Source: Crocinitomicaceae bacterium (GTDB lineage Bacteria > Bacteroidota > Bacteroidia > Flavobacteriales_D > Crocinitomicaceae). From it: DNA of 41,443 nucleotides. The first letter of the stretch is position 1; each line of letters opens with the position of its first letter. The stretch covers positions 1-41,443 of the forward strand of contig JAQVCM010000023.1 in assembly GCA_028689775.1 (NCBI GenBank). Reading direction: 5' to 3'. Below are positions 22,707-31,740 of this stretch, in pieces. Under the pieces are notes generated by a model. The model was not told the origin of the DNA, searched no databases, and saw nothing but the letters and a program-made list of their open reading frames with translations. The position numbers and the translations under genes were made by a program.

Positions 22707-23987
22707 TTATTTTAAAAGTTCTTTTACAAAATTAGGAGTTGCAAAAGTTCCCATATGAATGTCAGCGTTGTAATATCTCAAACCATTTTCATTAGAAAAG
22801 GCATCAATCGCATCCAAATTCTCAACTTTCTTAGGGTTTTTAGCACCTTTCAATCCGTATTGGAAACTCCACATTCCTGTAGGATACGTTGGTACGAAGA
22901 ACAAAGAAACTGGAGCGTTTTCAGCACCAAAGATTCCTCTTAACGTAAAGTTTAATTCAGAAAATGCTTTTTCGTTGAATTTAGGAGATTCTCCCTGTGC
23001 AACTAAAATTCCACCTTCTTTCAACGCTTTGTGACAATTTTGGTAAAAAGATACGGAGAACAAACCTTCAGCTGGACCAACTGGGTCTGAACCATCAACG
23101 ATAATTAAATCATAAACTCCTTCTTCAGCATCGCGAACAAACGCAATTCCATCATCTACAATTAAGTTTAATTTTGGATTATCAAATTCACTTGCAATGT
23201 TTGGAAGGTGAATTTTACAAGCTTCGATAACTTCGCCGTCAATTTCAACCATTGTTACTTTTTCTACACCTTTGTGCCGCAGAATTTCACGAATAGTACC
23301 ACCGTCACCACCACCGATAACCAAAACGTTTTTCACGTTACCGTGCGTAAACATCGCTGGATGAGAAATCATTTCGTGGTAATGGTATTCGTCTACTTCA
23401 GTGGTCATAACCATGTCATCTAAAGTCAACATTTTACCATATTTGTAGGATTCTAATACACGTACACGTTGGAACGGAGACCGAACATCGTGAAAAACCT
23501 CACCTGTAAAACGCAAAGAAAGTGCTTGATCTTCATCTTTATCTGTAAACCAAACGTTTCTTGTGTACATTTCTGGGTTTCTCCACTCAGTTGCTTTCTC
23601 ACGCATGGAAGAGATGTCAAAGTCGTTGCGTGTTAACAATTGAACAGCACCACGTTTCATCTCAATTGCAGAATATTGTTTTGCTCCAAAAGCTTCTTTC
23701 AAATAATCGAAAGAAATCCAAGCGTCCATTACACCACAAGTGAAAAGATCAACTGCTGCATAACCATATTCTGGCCATGTATGAATTGCTAAGTGACTTT
23801 CCTGAATTACGACCACACCTGAAACACCAAATGGTGAGAAATGGTGGAATGTAGAATTAATTACGGTAGCACCTGCTTTTTTAGCAGCTTCTACCATGTC
23901 GCGTTCAATGGATGACACATCGTTCATGATGTGTGGATCGCAACCCATAAACTCAACAAGAATATGATTTCCTAATGCATTACTCAT
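22707..23987 (-). CDS. Fused S-adenosylmethionine decarboxylase - spermidine synthase
   Basis: A 426-residue fusion. Residues 1 to about 120 are a SpeD-type AdoMet decarboxylase. The self-cleavage site is Glu63-Ser64 in [13 protein letters not shown] (Ser64 becomes the pyruvoyl group), with His68 and Cys84 (LFTCG) as the other processing and catalytic residues. Residues about 140-400 are spermidine synthase: [33 protein letters not shown], the dcAdoMet-binding loop GGGDGG (225-230), and the putrescine-side DGSDPVGPA (298-306). The one chain therefore makes decarboxylated AdoMet and uses it to aminopropylate putrescine. Such fusions are known in bacteria. The -7 element TACTTTTG is 30 bp upstream; the agmatinase operon follows. 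Confidence 0.93.
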   Translation of the reverse strand: MSNALGNHILVEFMGCDPHIMNDVSSIERDMVEAAKKAGATVINSTFHHFSPFGVSGVVVIQESHLAIHTWPEYGYAAVDLFTCGVMDAWISFDYLKEAFGAKQYSAIEMKRGAVQLLTRNDFDISSMREKATEWRNPEMYTRNVWFTDKDEDQALSLRFTGEVFHDVRSPFQRVRVLESYKYGKMLTLDDMVMTTEVDEYHYHEMISHPAMFTHGNVKNVLVIGGGDGGTIREILRHKGVEKVTMVEIDGEVIEACKIHLPNIASEFDNPKLNLIVDDGIAFVRDAEEGVYDLIIVDGSDPVGPAEGLFSVSFYQNCHKALKEGGILVAQGESPKFNEKAFSELNFTLRGIFGAENAPVSLFFVPTYPTGMWSFQYGLKGAKNPKKVENLDAIDAFSNENGLRYYNADIHMGTFATPNFVKELLK

Positions 23988-24016
23988 TTTTTATTCCTAT
24001 ATTAAAAATTGAAGTA

Positions 24017-24024
24017 CAAAAGTA
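24017..24024 (-). promoter_or_regulatory. -7 element of the speD-speE gene
   Basis: Minus-strand TACTTTTG matches TAnnTTTG and ends 29 bp before the ATG at 23987. No convincing -33. Confidence 0.5.
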
Positions 24025-24181
24025 AGGGTTTATGCTTTAGTTTTATCGTATATTTTTGACAATCTTGAATAATTATCATTAAATGGAATGAAATCTCCCT
24101 TGTTGAACAAAGCTGAAATTCAAATTCTATCATTTCCTTGTGGCAAAGTTTCGCAAAATTGGAATCTGTTTTTCTTCATTC

Positions 24182-26077
24182 TCACTTCACCAATACCACA
24201 AATCCATCTGATTTTACCAACAAACTCGCATCCTCAACCGAACGAACACTTAGTTGATAAAAATACGTTCCATCAACGGCATCTGCTCCGTTCCAAAGTG
24301 GCGTGAATGAAACGGTTGGTAGTGATTTCAAGTCTTTTCCAGAAACCATTTCATTTCCCCAACGGTTGAAGATTTGAAAATCGATGTAAACGGGAATGTT
24401 GGTCGAGATTCCAAAAAAATCATTGTTGCCGTCGTTGTTGGGCGTGAACACGTTGGGAACTTGAATCATCAGCGTGTCGTTCACATAAATATGTACGATC
24501 AATGTATCTGCGCAAGCAGGATTATTTTGCCAAGCGATAAGCGTCGTGGTGTAAACGCCAACACTATCAAAAACATACGAAGGAAAATTAGCACCTTGTG
24601 AATTGCCATTCAAAAACCATTCATAACCATCCGCATTGGTGCTATTATTCGTAAAAATAACAGCCAAAGGCGCACCACCGCTTGGCGGATTGGCAATGAA
24701 CGAAGCGTTTACGGTAATTGTTTCGGGAATAAAAATAACAGAATCTTTGCCACAACCATTTTCACCAAAAACGGTAAGTGTATGATTTCCTGGAGTTAGA
24801 TTATTGAAAATACCCGAAACTTTGGGAATGCTGCCATCCATTGAAAATCTGGAAGTTTGTTTCCCTTTTGCAATGACCGTTCCGGTGGAATCTCCACAAA
24901 TGGAAGGTGAAATTACGATACTGGAAAAATCTGGAAGTGAATCTACCACTACGTTAACCGAACGCACCACCGAACAGGTATCGTTGTTCCAGATACGAAC
25001 GGTGTAAAACATGGAACTGTCTGTGCTCACCATTGGATTTGGACAATCTGTGCAACTTAAACCGGTTGCTGGTTGCCATTCGTAACGAATACCGCCGCTG
25101 GCTTGAAACTGTAAAGGCGCATTTTGGCAAATGGTGGTGTCGGGTGAAACAGTTACATCGAAAGGTTCGCAGGTGGAAACGTAGGTGAGGAAGAGTTGGT
25201 AAACTGAGTTTGAGCGAGGACCGATATTACTTTGATACTCGAAAGTAACATCAAAATTATTATTGTTGGTAAGATACGGATTAATAACAGCTATGGCATC
25301 AGAGCCAGACATAAAATTTGTTGGTGTATCATTTCCCAATCCGAACAATGTTTCGTTTTGATAATAAAAAGACCCTGATACTCCCGAACACATCTCACTA
25401 GAGTTATATTCTGCCCCACCAAGTAATCCGAAATTAATGTTGTTTATCTTAATATTACTCCCGTCTTGAATGGTATCACAAAAATGACCTGCACTCAATG
25501 AAAGCCCTATTGGTTTTGTTAAATTCAATGGGTTGAAGGAGGTTAAGTTGTAATTTAAAATTGGAGTTGCATCATATTTGTTAAAAAAAACAGAGGTGTT
25601 AATATAAGGAAGTATTGGATTGTCAAATGTTATGTAAAGATAAAACTCAGCATATACGCCACCAAGATTGGGAGAATATTGATATGGTGGTGTAAATGAG
25701 TAAGTATTTTGATTAGTATTAATTAGATGTTTAACATTTATTACAATTGTTTCTAAATTAAGTTCAGAATTATTTGTGTTAATATTAAAATAATTATTCA
25801 ATGAATTATTAGTACTCAATATAATTTCAGTCCCATCAAAGATGATTTTATTTGGTGCTGGTGAATTATAAGCATTACAATACAGAAACGCACTTCTAAT
25901 CGTGCTACCACTTTCAATATGAACATTAAAATTACCTGTCAAGTATGAATAACCTGGATTATAACCATCTCCAGTAACACCACCTTTAAAAATATCTTGA
26001 TAAAGTACATTTTGAGAATGACATAAAAGAGTAGGACTAAAACAGAAAAACAAAAATAATTTAAAAATCACTTGCAT
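24182..26077 (-). CDS. Secreted PKD/CHU_C protein, T9SS type B sorting domain
   Basis: With the start at ATG 26077 the product has 631 residues and a signal peptide (MQVIFKLFLFFCFSPTLLCHSQ); the longer frame to 26125 begins with GTG and has no signal. Residues about 20-310 are an Asn/Tyr/Thr-rich beta domain unknown to me. Next come SprB-like/Ig-like repeats (VSPDTTICQNAPLQFQASGG, YEWQPATGLSCTDCPNP) and a PKD-like domain near residue 480. The end is a CHU_C domain: VFTPNNDGNNDFFGI, FQIFNRWGNEMV, PLWNGADAVDGTYFYQLSV. CHU_C marks type IX secretion, type B, with export to the surface or medium. It diverges from the 26127 gene across a 49-bp gap. Confidence 0.88.
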   Translation of the reverse strand: MQVIFKLFLFFCFSPTLLCHSQNVLYQDIFKGGVTGDGYNPGYSYLTGNFNVHIESGSTIRSAFLYCNAYNSPAPNKIIFDGTEIILSTNNSLNNYFNINTNNSELNLETIVINVKHLINTNQNTYSFTPPYQYSPNLGGVYAEFYLYITFDNPILPYINTSVFFNKYDATPILNYNLTSFNPLNLTKPIGLSLSAGHFCDTIQDGSNIKINNINFGLLGGAEYNSSEMCSGVSGSFYYQNETLFGLGNDTPTNFMSGSDAIAVINPYLTNNNNFDVTFEYQSNIGPRSNSVYQLFLTYVSTCEPFDVTVSPDTTICQNAPLQFQASGGIRYEWQPATGLSCTDCPNPMVSTDSSMFYTVRIWNNDTCSVVRSVNVVVDSLPDFSSIVISPSICGDSTGTVIAKGKQTSRFSMDGSIPKVSGIFNNLTPGNHTLTVFGENGCGKDSVIFIPETITVNASFIANPPSGGAPLAVIFTNNSTNADGYEWFLNGNSQGANFPSYVFDSVGVYTTTLIAWQNNPACADTLIVHIYVNDTLMIQVPNVFTPNNDGNNDFFGISTNIPVYIDFQIFNRWGNEMVSGKDLKSLPTVSFTPLWNGADAVDGTYFYQLSVRSVEDASLLVKSDGFVVLVK

Positions 26078-26126
26078 AGTAAAAATATTTAGCATAAGTT
26101 TAACGTGAATATATAAAAAAAACACT

Positions 26127-29100
26127 ATGAAAAAGACTATTGCTAAAATTTTAACACTTTGTTGTTTGACGCTAATGTTCGGAAATAATTTAAACGCACA
26201 AAATTCAGCGCAAATTTTAACGCCTACATATCTTTACAATATTAATGGCGTATTAAATTACGACTCTCTCCCCAAAGTCCCTAACTACATTCCCGGCGAT
26301 ATGTTTTTCGGTTACAACGGTGACCCAGCCAAAGGTTCTCAAAACATCCAAGTTGATAAAAATGGAAAAATTATCTTCTTTATCGTGGATGGCTTTATAT
26401 TTGACCGCAAAGGAAATAAACTTGGTAATGTATCCAATAAAGCTCCAAATCATATGCTTAGTACTCCTTATGGGGATGGCGCATCTGAGATTGGATATGC
26501 AGATGGCGGTTTTGGTGAAACGGCAATTATACCATCGCCAGATTGTGAAACTTCCAACAGTTATTTCTTAGTAACTACCTATCGCTTATTTGGAAGTCTA
26601 GGAGCCCCAGATGGGTACTCTGCGTCTTGGGACAAAGTTGTTATTTCTTACGATGCCAATGATAATATAACGTCAGGGTCATATGTTTTGTCGAATCAAA
26701 TCTATGCTACTAACCCTGGAAATATTGAACAATTTCTTTTCAGAAACCTTATTCCAGGATTCAGTGAAGGCGGTATTGGCGGCCATTGCAATTCCCCTCT
26801 GATAGCTGTTTCAAAAGTACTGAGCGAAAACAAACGTTTTATTTTCGTCTTAAATCAAGGACTTGTTTATCGATTAAAAATTCAAGGTGATCAGTTAATA
26901 TATGAAAATTCTTTAGATTTACTATCATATTTTAATCATTTCGATAAGTGTAATCCTTGGGATAAATCTGAATTAGAGCTGATTTCTTTACCTAATGGTG
27001 ACTTGCGTTTGGCATTTTTCGTTAATGGGAAAGTTTTGCAACAAGATCCTCTAAAAATTGGTTTTGCTACTTTAGATTTCAGTTCAACTACAGGTAATGT
27101 AATTCCAGGGAGTTTAAAGACAGTGCTTTACAATACAACAGACGAACTTGCAATTAAAGGTGCGGAATTATCTCCTGATGGCACCAAAATATATTTATCA
27201 CACAATTCACATAGCTTATATCCGAGTACCTTGGATATGTTTGACTTAACAGTAACAAACCCAATTGCAAGTCGCTTGGTATTGAGTACGAATTCCGATT
27301 TTGCAGATAGTCAAATTGAATCTGGAATGGATGGTATTTTGTTAATACCATCAAGCAACCAGTTATACAAAATCACGAATCCAAATACGTTAACGCCAGC
27401 ATTATCAAATTATCAAAGTTTAGTAAGTTATCCCGCGACCTGTCGATTTCCAACGTGCGACCCATACGAACGAGTAAGACTGATGCAAGATCAAATTGAT
27501 GGTGAAGATTATAGTACTTTTGGAAACGTAACTTATTCAGCGGGTATGTATGAGGTCTTTGGAACACAAACATGGAGTTCTGGTATAGGTAATAATCCGT
27601 TTAACGCAACGGGCATTATTCACATCAAAGATTCGATTGTAATTTCAACGACTGCAATATTAAATATCAATGACTTAACAATTGAATTTGGTCCCAATGC
27701 ACGCATCATTATTGAGGCTGGAATGTCCGTTGGAGGTATGATATACAACGGTGGAAGATTGAACCTCAATAACTCAATCCTAACATCTGACAGTCAATGT
27801 TTAAAAGATATGTGGCGCGGGATTGAAGTTCGAGGAAAATCAACTTCTTCACAAGGTACACTTACTAATTCTGTTCAAGGAAAAGTGGTGATGAATAATT
27901 CCGTTATCAGTAATGCAATCAAAGGCATTGTTGCAATGAGATACAACATGAGTGTAATTGGAGGAAATGTAACTTTTACAGCTGTCAATAATGGTGCTGG
28001 AGGAATTGTTCGAGCTACAAATTCTACTTTTTTAAATAATCAAAATGATGTTTCACTTTTAAACTATAGCACTCAAACATCGAATAATCTTTCCAATTTC
28101 ATCAATTGTAAATTTGAAACAAATTCGGTATTAAATCGACCTAACTTGGAACTAGAAAGTCATATATATCTAAGTAATGTAAAGGGAATCAGTATTTTAG
28201 GTTGTGATTTTTTGAATTCTAATCCAGAGTTATTCTCAATTGATAAATTAGGAATAGGGATTAACGCCATAGGTGCAAGCTTTACAGTTGAACCAAGGTG
28301 TATGAATCTAATTTATCCTTGTAATCAGCTTGATAGAGGGAAATTCGAAGGTCTTACGTATGGTATTTCAGTCAACTCTTTTTTAAGTACGTTAACTTTT
28401 AAATGCGATAGAACTGATTTTAAAAACAATGCTATTGGAATTTTCACAGCTTTTACAATGAATCCGAAAATCATAAGAAATACTTTTGAAGTAAAAGAAA
28501 TTTCAACTTCAAATCCGATAATAAATCAATCTGCGGGGATTTATATGGTATATACAACAAATTATTCAGTTGAAGAAAACAGATTCAAAGAATTTGATGA
28601 CGTTTCTATCCCCACCGGTACTGCAAACAGTTATGGAATTGTAGTTAATAATTCTGGACAAGAAAATAATCTGATTTATAAAAACACGTTTAGCAATTTG
28701 AGAATTGGAGGACAATCAGAAGGAATTAACGGAAGAACTATTAATAGCATAACTGACCCAGTAGATTCTGAACGTAAAATGTCAGGACTACAATGGAAGT
28801 GTAATACATTTAACTCTCCAATTTATACTACTGATTTAATGGTAATTGACGGAGTAATTGATTATAATCAAGGATATATTTATACCTCAAACTTAGATTC
28901 TGCTAGATTAAGAGCGGCGAACAATAAATTTTCATTATCAGGTGAGAATATGTATCTTGAACATGATTTTAAGGTGACTTTAACAAGTAAAAACATTTTA
29001 TATGTTCACACAAGTAGCACTAATTATGTACCTGATTCATACTCGGGCTTAAGAATGGGAATAGCTCCAAGTCAATTCAATGGCACAAACATCCCACATT

Positions 29101-29891
29101 CTGATTTAGGTTGTCCTTCAAAAATTAGTGATGGAACAATTGTATTGTCGACGCCATTTGAAATCTTCTCCTTAAATGCTGGGAAAGATCCTTATGGAAG
29201 AAGAGTCCTCTCAGAAAAAAACAATGAGTTGATTCGATACTTACTAACAGATACTACTGTAGAAGATGGTTATACCATTTTGAATGAATTACTAAATGAA
29301 AAAGAAGATTACAAGGTGTTAAGGGCAGAAAATCAGCTTTTTAACTTAAACTACACTTTGAGTGAAGTAATCACAGATAACCCCAATCTTTCAGGAAATG
29401 AAGTTGAATTATTGACTATCAAAAATACAATTCATCAAGAAGGAATAGAAGTTCTAAAAGATGAAAATACTTCAGCTCAATTATTGGAAAGTTTAAATTT
29501 AATAATGAATACAACAACAGATATAATGCTCAAAAAACAAGCGGAAAATATTTATTCTTTTTCTCAACCACTTGATTTATCATACTATTTCTTAGAAGAT
29601 ATGAGTCCAAAGTCTTATCAAGAAGAAAACCAATTAAAATCGAATATAAATACAATTTCTATTTATCCGAATCCTTCATCGAATGAATTGACTTTCAAAA
29701 TGGATTTTGAATCAGATGAAAACGTAGAAGCAAAAGTTTATTCAACTTTAGGTACTCAAATTGCTGTTTGGAGTTTAAATAAAAATAACTTAACGGTTAA
29801 TGTAAGTGATTTAATCAAAGGAATTTACATTGTTAAAATCACTGATGGAACAGGTGGAAATTCACAAAACATCAAATTTATAAAAAAATAA
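26127..29891 (+). CDS. Large secreted beta-helix protein, T9SS type A sorting domain
   Basis: A 1254-residue protein with a signal peptide (MKKTIAKILTLCCLTLMFGNNLNAQ). Residues about 40-450 look like a beta-propeller-type region (FFGYNGDPAKGSQ, FIFVLNQGLVYRLKIQGD, GAELSPDGTKIYLSHNSH). Residues about 480-960 are a right-handed parallel beta-helix with many short strands and Asn-rich turns (WRGIEVRGKS, GGIVRATNSTFLNNQNDV, IYKNTFSNLRIGG). A helical stretch follows, and the C-terminal about 75 residues form a Por_Secre_tail-type domain (ISIYPNPSSNELTF, VYSTLGTQIAVW, LIKGIYIVKI), the type A signal for T9SS export and surface anchoring. The function is unknown; adhesion or polymer binding is usual for this architecture. 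Confidence 0.88.
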   Translation: MKKTIAKILTLCCLTLMFGNNLNAQNSAQILTPTYLYNINGVLNYDSLPKVPNYIPGDMFFGYNGDPAKGSQNIQVDKNGKIIFFIVDGFIFDRKGNKLGNVSNKAPNHMLSTPYGDGASEIGYADGGFGETAIIPSPDCETSNSYFLVTTYRLFGSLGAPDGYSASWDKVVISYDANDNITSGSYVLSNQIYATNPGNIEQFLFRNLIPGFSEGGIGGHCNSPLIAVSKVLSENKRFIFVLNQGLVYRLKIQGDQLIYENSLDLLSYFNHFDKCNPWDKSELELISLPNGDLRLAFFVNGKVLQQDPLKIGFATLDFSSTTGNVIPGSLKTVLYNTTDELAIKGAELSPDGTKIYLSHNSHSLYPSTLDMFDLTVTNPIASRLVLSTNSDFADSQIESGMDGILLIPSSNQLYKITNPNTLTPALSNYQSLVSYPATCRFPTCDPYERVRLMQDQIDGEDYSTFGNVTYSAGMYEVFGTQTWSSGIGNNPFNATGIIHIKDSIVISTTAILNINDLTIEFGPNARIIIEAGMSVGGMIYNGGRLNLNNSILTSDSQCLKDMWRGIEVRGKSTSSQGTLTNSVQGKVVMNNSVISNAIKGIVAMRYNMSVIGGNVTFTAVNNGAGGIVRATNSTFLNNQNDVSLLNYSTQTSNNLSNFINCKFETNSVLNRPNLELESHIYLSNVKGISILGCDFLNSNPELFSIDKLGIGINAIGASFTVEPRCMNLIYPCNQLDRGKFEGLTYGISVNSFLSTLTFKCDRTDFKNNAIGIFTAFTMNPKIIRNTFEVKEISTSNPIINQSAGIYMVYTTNYSVEENRFKEFDDVSIPTGTANSYGIVVNNSGQENNLIYKNTFSNLRIGGQSEGINGRTINSITDPVDSERKMSGLQWKCNTFNSPIYTTDLMVIDGVIDYNQGYIYTSNLDSARLRAANNKFSLSGENMYLEHDFKVTLTSKNILYVHTSSTNYVPDSYSGLRMGIAPSQFNGTNIPHSDLGCPSKISDGTIVLSTPFEIFSLNAGKDPYGRRVLSEKNNELIRYLLTDTTVEDGYTILNELLNEKEDYKVLRAENQLFNLNYTLSEVITDNPNLSGNEVELLTIKNTIHQEGIEVLKDENTSAQLLESLNLIMNTTTDIMLKKQAENIYSFSQPLDLSYYFLEDMSPKSYQEENQLKSNINTISIYPNPSSNELTFKMDFESDENVEAKVYSTLGTQIAVWSLNKNNLTVNVSDLIKGIYIVKITDGTGGNSQNIKFIKK

Positions 29892-29912
29892 AATTCGTTT
29901 AAGTTTTTACGT

Positions 29913-29950
29913 AAAAGCACAGTTTCCTGATATGGAGGCTGTGCTTTTTT
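29913..29950 (+). terminator. Intrinsic terminator of the beta-helix gene
   Basis: AAAAGCACAG, 16-nt loop, CTGTGCTTTT, then further T: a 10-bp stem, 21 bp after the stop codon. Confidence 0.85.
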
Positions 29951-30024
29951 GATGGTAAAAGCAATAAATGTTACACAAAAAAATCATATAAAGAGTTTTT
30001 TATCCGAAATTAAAATAAAAGCAG

Positions 30025-30038
30025 TATATTTGTAAATA
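30025..30038 (+). promoter_or_regulatory. Promoter and possible operator of the Rrf2 gene
   Basis: TATATTTG (30025-30032) matches TAnnTTTG, 17 bp before the ATG. It overlaps a small palindrome, TATTT-GT-AAATA (30027-30038). A site of dyad symmetry over the -7 element would suit autorepression by the Rrf2 protein, as known for IscR and NsrR. Confidence 0.45.
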
Positions 30039-30048
30039 TTTTGTATAA

Positions 30049-30489
30049 ATGATGTTTTCAAAAGCTTGTGAATACGGTATTAGGGCTACAATTTACATTG
30101 CGTCTCAAACGGCAAATGGTGCACGCGTAAGTTTAAAAGAAATAGCCGAGAAGATTGATTCTCCAGAAGCATTTACTGCTAAAATATTGCAGCAACTTTC
30201 AAGGAGCGGAATTATTGATTCTGTGAAAGGTCCATCTGGCGGATTTGCAATTCGAAGAAGAGAAGTGAAAGAAGTGCGATTAATCGAAATTGTACAAGCA
30301 ATTGATGGCAATCAAATTTTTGAAGGTTGTGGATTGGGCTTGACAGCTTGTTCAGAAACAGAGCCTTGTCCAGTTCATTTTGAATTTAAAGTAATTCGAG
30401 ATGGTTTACAAAAAATGTTAGAAGAAGCCAAAATTCATGAATTATCAGAAAGTATGATTCAAGGATTCACTTTTTTAAAGCGAAATTAA
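30049..30489 (+). CDS. Rrf2-family transcriptional regulator with a three-cysteine cluster site
   Basis: A 146-residue winged-helix protein starting MMFSKACEYGIRATIYIA, the Rrf2 hallmark. DNA-contact helices are SLKEIAEKI and AFTAKILQQLSRSGII, and the wing is VKGPSGGFAIRR. Three cysteines, Cys94, Cys101 and Cys107, stand in GCGLGLTACSETEPCPVH, the usual cluster-ligand region of IscR, NsrR and RsrR relatives, so a redox- or NO-sensitive Fe-S cluster is likely. The downstream genes include a truncated haemoglobin and a hemerythrin, which favours NsrR-like NO sensing. No isc or suf genes are present, which argues against IscR. Start 30049 or 30052. Confidence 0.88.
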   Translation: MMFSKACEYGIRATIYIASQTANGARVSLKEIAEKIDSPEAFTAKILQQLSRSGIIDSVKGPSGGFAIRRREVKEVRLIEIVQAIDGNQIFEGCGLGLTACSETEPCPVHFEFKVIRDGLQKMLEEAKIHELSESMIQGFTFLKRN

Positions 30490-30566
30490 TGCAATGAATG
30501 AAACTTTTTAAGTAATTTAATCGCCTTAATCTAATAAATTGTTAAAATTTTTAAATTTATCTAATT

Positions 30567-30893
30567 ATGAGTACAGCAAATGTTACCCCAAATCAATACA
30601 ATAATTCTAGTTTCTTTGGAAAATTATTGAATAAACAACTTCATTCTTTCAACGAGAATCCATTTGGATTAATGGCAGCATACATGATTGCACAAAGTTG
30701 TTTTGGATCTGTTGCTTGTTATTTAGCGATAACTAGTGGTGGAGGTTACATCCCAATTGGAATTAGTGTTTCTTTAGCGATGGCGGCAAACGCATTCTTT
30801 ATTGCGCAATTTACACCGAAATACACACTTATGGTAACAAACATAAGCTTTATTATTAATGGCTTAATGATGTTGTACTATTTGTTTATGTAA
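30567..30893 (+). CDS. Uncharacterised small membrane protein
   Basis: A 108-residue protein without a family I recognise. About 34 polar N-terminal residues (Asn/Gln/Ser-rich) precede three likely transmembrane helices at roughly 35-57 (PFGLMAAYMIAQSCFGSVACYL), 61-82 (YIPIGISVSLAMAANAFFIAQF) and 88-107. No signal peptide and no metal motif is seen; two cysteines lie in helix 1. It is 77 bp after the Rrf2 regulator and 22 bp before the truncated haemoglobin, in the same direction, so it is a candidate partner in that response. Confidence 0.75.
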   Translation: MSTANVTPNQYNNSSFFGKLLNKQLHSFNENPFGLMAAYMIAQSCFGSVACYLAITSGGGYIPIGISVSLAMAANAFFIAQFTPKYTLMVTNISFIINGLMMLYYLFM

Positions 30894-30915
30894 TACAAAA
30901 ACAATTAGAAATAAA

Positions 30916-31305
30916 ATGGTTAAAGAAATAGAAGACATCGAAGATGTGAAACTCTTAGTCAATACTTTTTATGATAAAATTCAAGTTGACTCCTTGTTAG
31001 GAGGAATCTTTCATGCAATTTTGGAAGGAAAGTGGGACAAACATTTGCCCATCATGTATCGATTTTGGCAAACCGTTTTATTGAAAGAACATACCTATCA
31101 AGGAAGTCCTTTTCGACCGCATGCAAAATTGCCTGTCACAAAAGCTCATTTTGACCGTTGGTTAAAATTGTGGCACGAAACCCTTGATGAAAATTTTGTA
31201 GGTGAAGGTGTTTTTTTAGCTAAAAAACAAGCCGGTGTGATGGCGGAAATGTTTATGCATAAGATTAATTATTATCGCAATGATCCTTCCGCTTTTATCT
31301 TATGA
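30916..31305 (+). CDS. Group III truncated haemoglobin
   Basis: A 129-residue globin. Group III features are Tyr19 at B10 (NTFYDKI), FWQTVLLKEHTYQGSPFRPHAKLP for the E region, proximal His78 in KAHFDRWL, and Trp86 at G8 (KLWHETL). The group III protein Ctb of Campylobacter moderates oxygen and NO under nitrosative stress. Here an Rrf2 regulator is upstream and a hemerythrin-like protein downstream. The coding end overlaps the longest frame of the next gene, but the preferred start of that gene (31328) is 22 bp beyond. Confidence 0.9.
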   Translation: MVKEIEDIEDVKLLVNTFYDKIQVDSLLGGIFHAILEGKWDKHLPIMYRFWQTVLLKEHTYQGSPFRPHAKLPVTKAHFDRWLKLWHETLDENFVGEGVFLAKKQAGVMAEMFMHKINYYRNDPSAFIL

Positions 31306-31327
31306 TAAGTCTGTGAAATCTGTAAAA

Positions 31328-31732
31328 ATGAGTAGCCTCGTTTTTATTTGGATTGGTTTTTTGTTGGCCATTAGTTTCATGGAATCGTGGTTGAAATTTA
31401 GAGCTCCTGGCGTGACGATGGAGGTAGGTTTGTCTGTTGGTAATCTAGTTTTCAATGCCTTGAATAAAGTAGAGTTGACCTTGATTTTTTTGTTGATTTT
31501 GTTTTCACTTTTTAGTGCTAGCAAACCGATCTACAAAGAGGTTTCTTTTCTTATTCCGATGCTGATTGTTTTGATTCAAACCGTTGTATTATTGCCTCAA
31601 ATGGATCAACGAGTCCTTTTATTATTGAACAAAGAAATGCTACCGCCTTCCAATCTGCACTTTTATTATGTAGGAGGAGAGGTTTTGAAACTAACAAGCC
31701 TTTCGGTGCTTGGAATAAGACTAATTAAATAA
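31328..31732 (+). CDS. Uncharacterised four-helix membrane protein
   Basis: 134 residues from ATG 31328 (MSSLVFIWIGFLLAISFMES); the frame is open back to 31280, but that overlaps the globin gene and adds charged residues. Four hydrophobic segments are at roughly 3-16, 39-58 (VELTLIFLLILFSLFS), 69-87 (VSFLIPMLIVLIQTVVLLP) and 112-132. No cysteine or haem-binding motif stands out, though two histidine-containing segments are absent from the helices. I do not recognise the family. It sits 22 bp after the haemoglobin gene and 8 bp before the tryptophan dioxygenase gene, so it is in the same operon. Confidence 0.75.
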   Translation: MSSLVFIWIGFLLAISFMESWLKFRAPGVTMEVGLSVGNLVFNALNKVELTLIFLLILFSLFSASKPIYKEVSFLIPMLIVLIQTVVLLPQMDQRVLLLLNKEMLPPSNLHFYYVGGEVLKLTSLSVLGIRLIK

Positions 31733-31740
31733 CATATACG

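Noticed and set aside
24088-24306. 72-residue plus-strand ORF downstream of the speD-speE promoter
   Set aside because: It overlaps the CHU_C coding region on the other strand, has no ribosome binding site, and its product looks like antisense of the CHU_C end.
26078-26125. Start of the CHU_C gene at GTG 26125
   Set aside because: The longer form hides the signal peptide behind sixteen residues and would run to within a base of the divergent gene; ATG 26077 gives a normal signal peptide.
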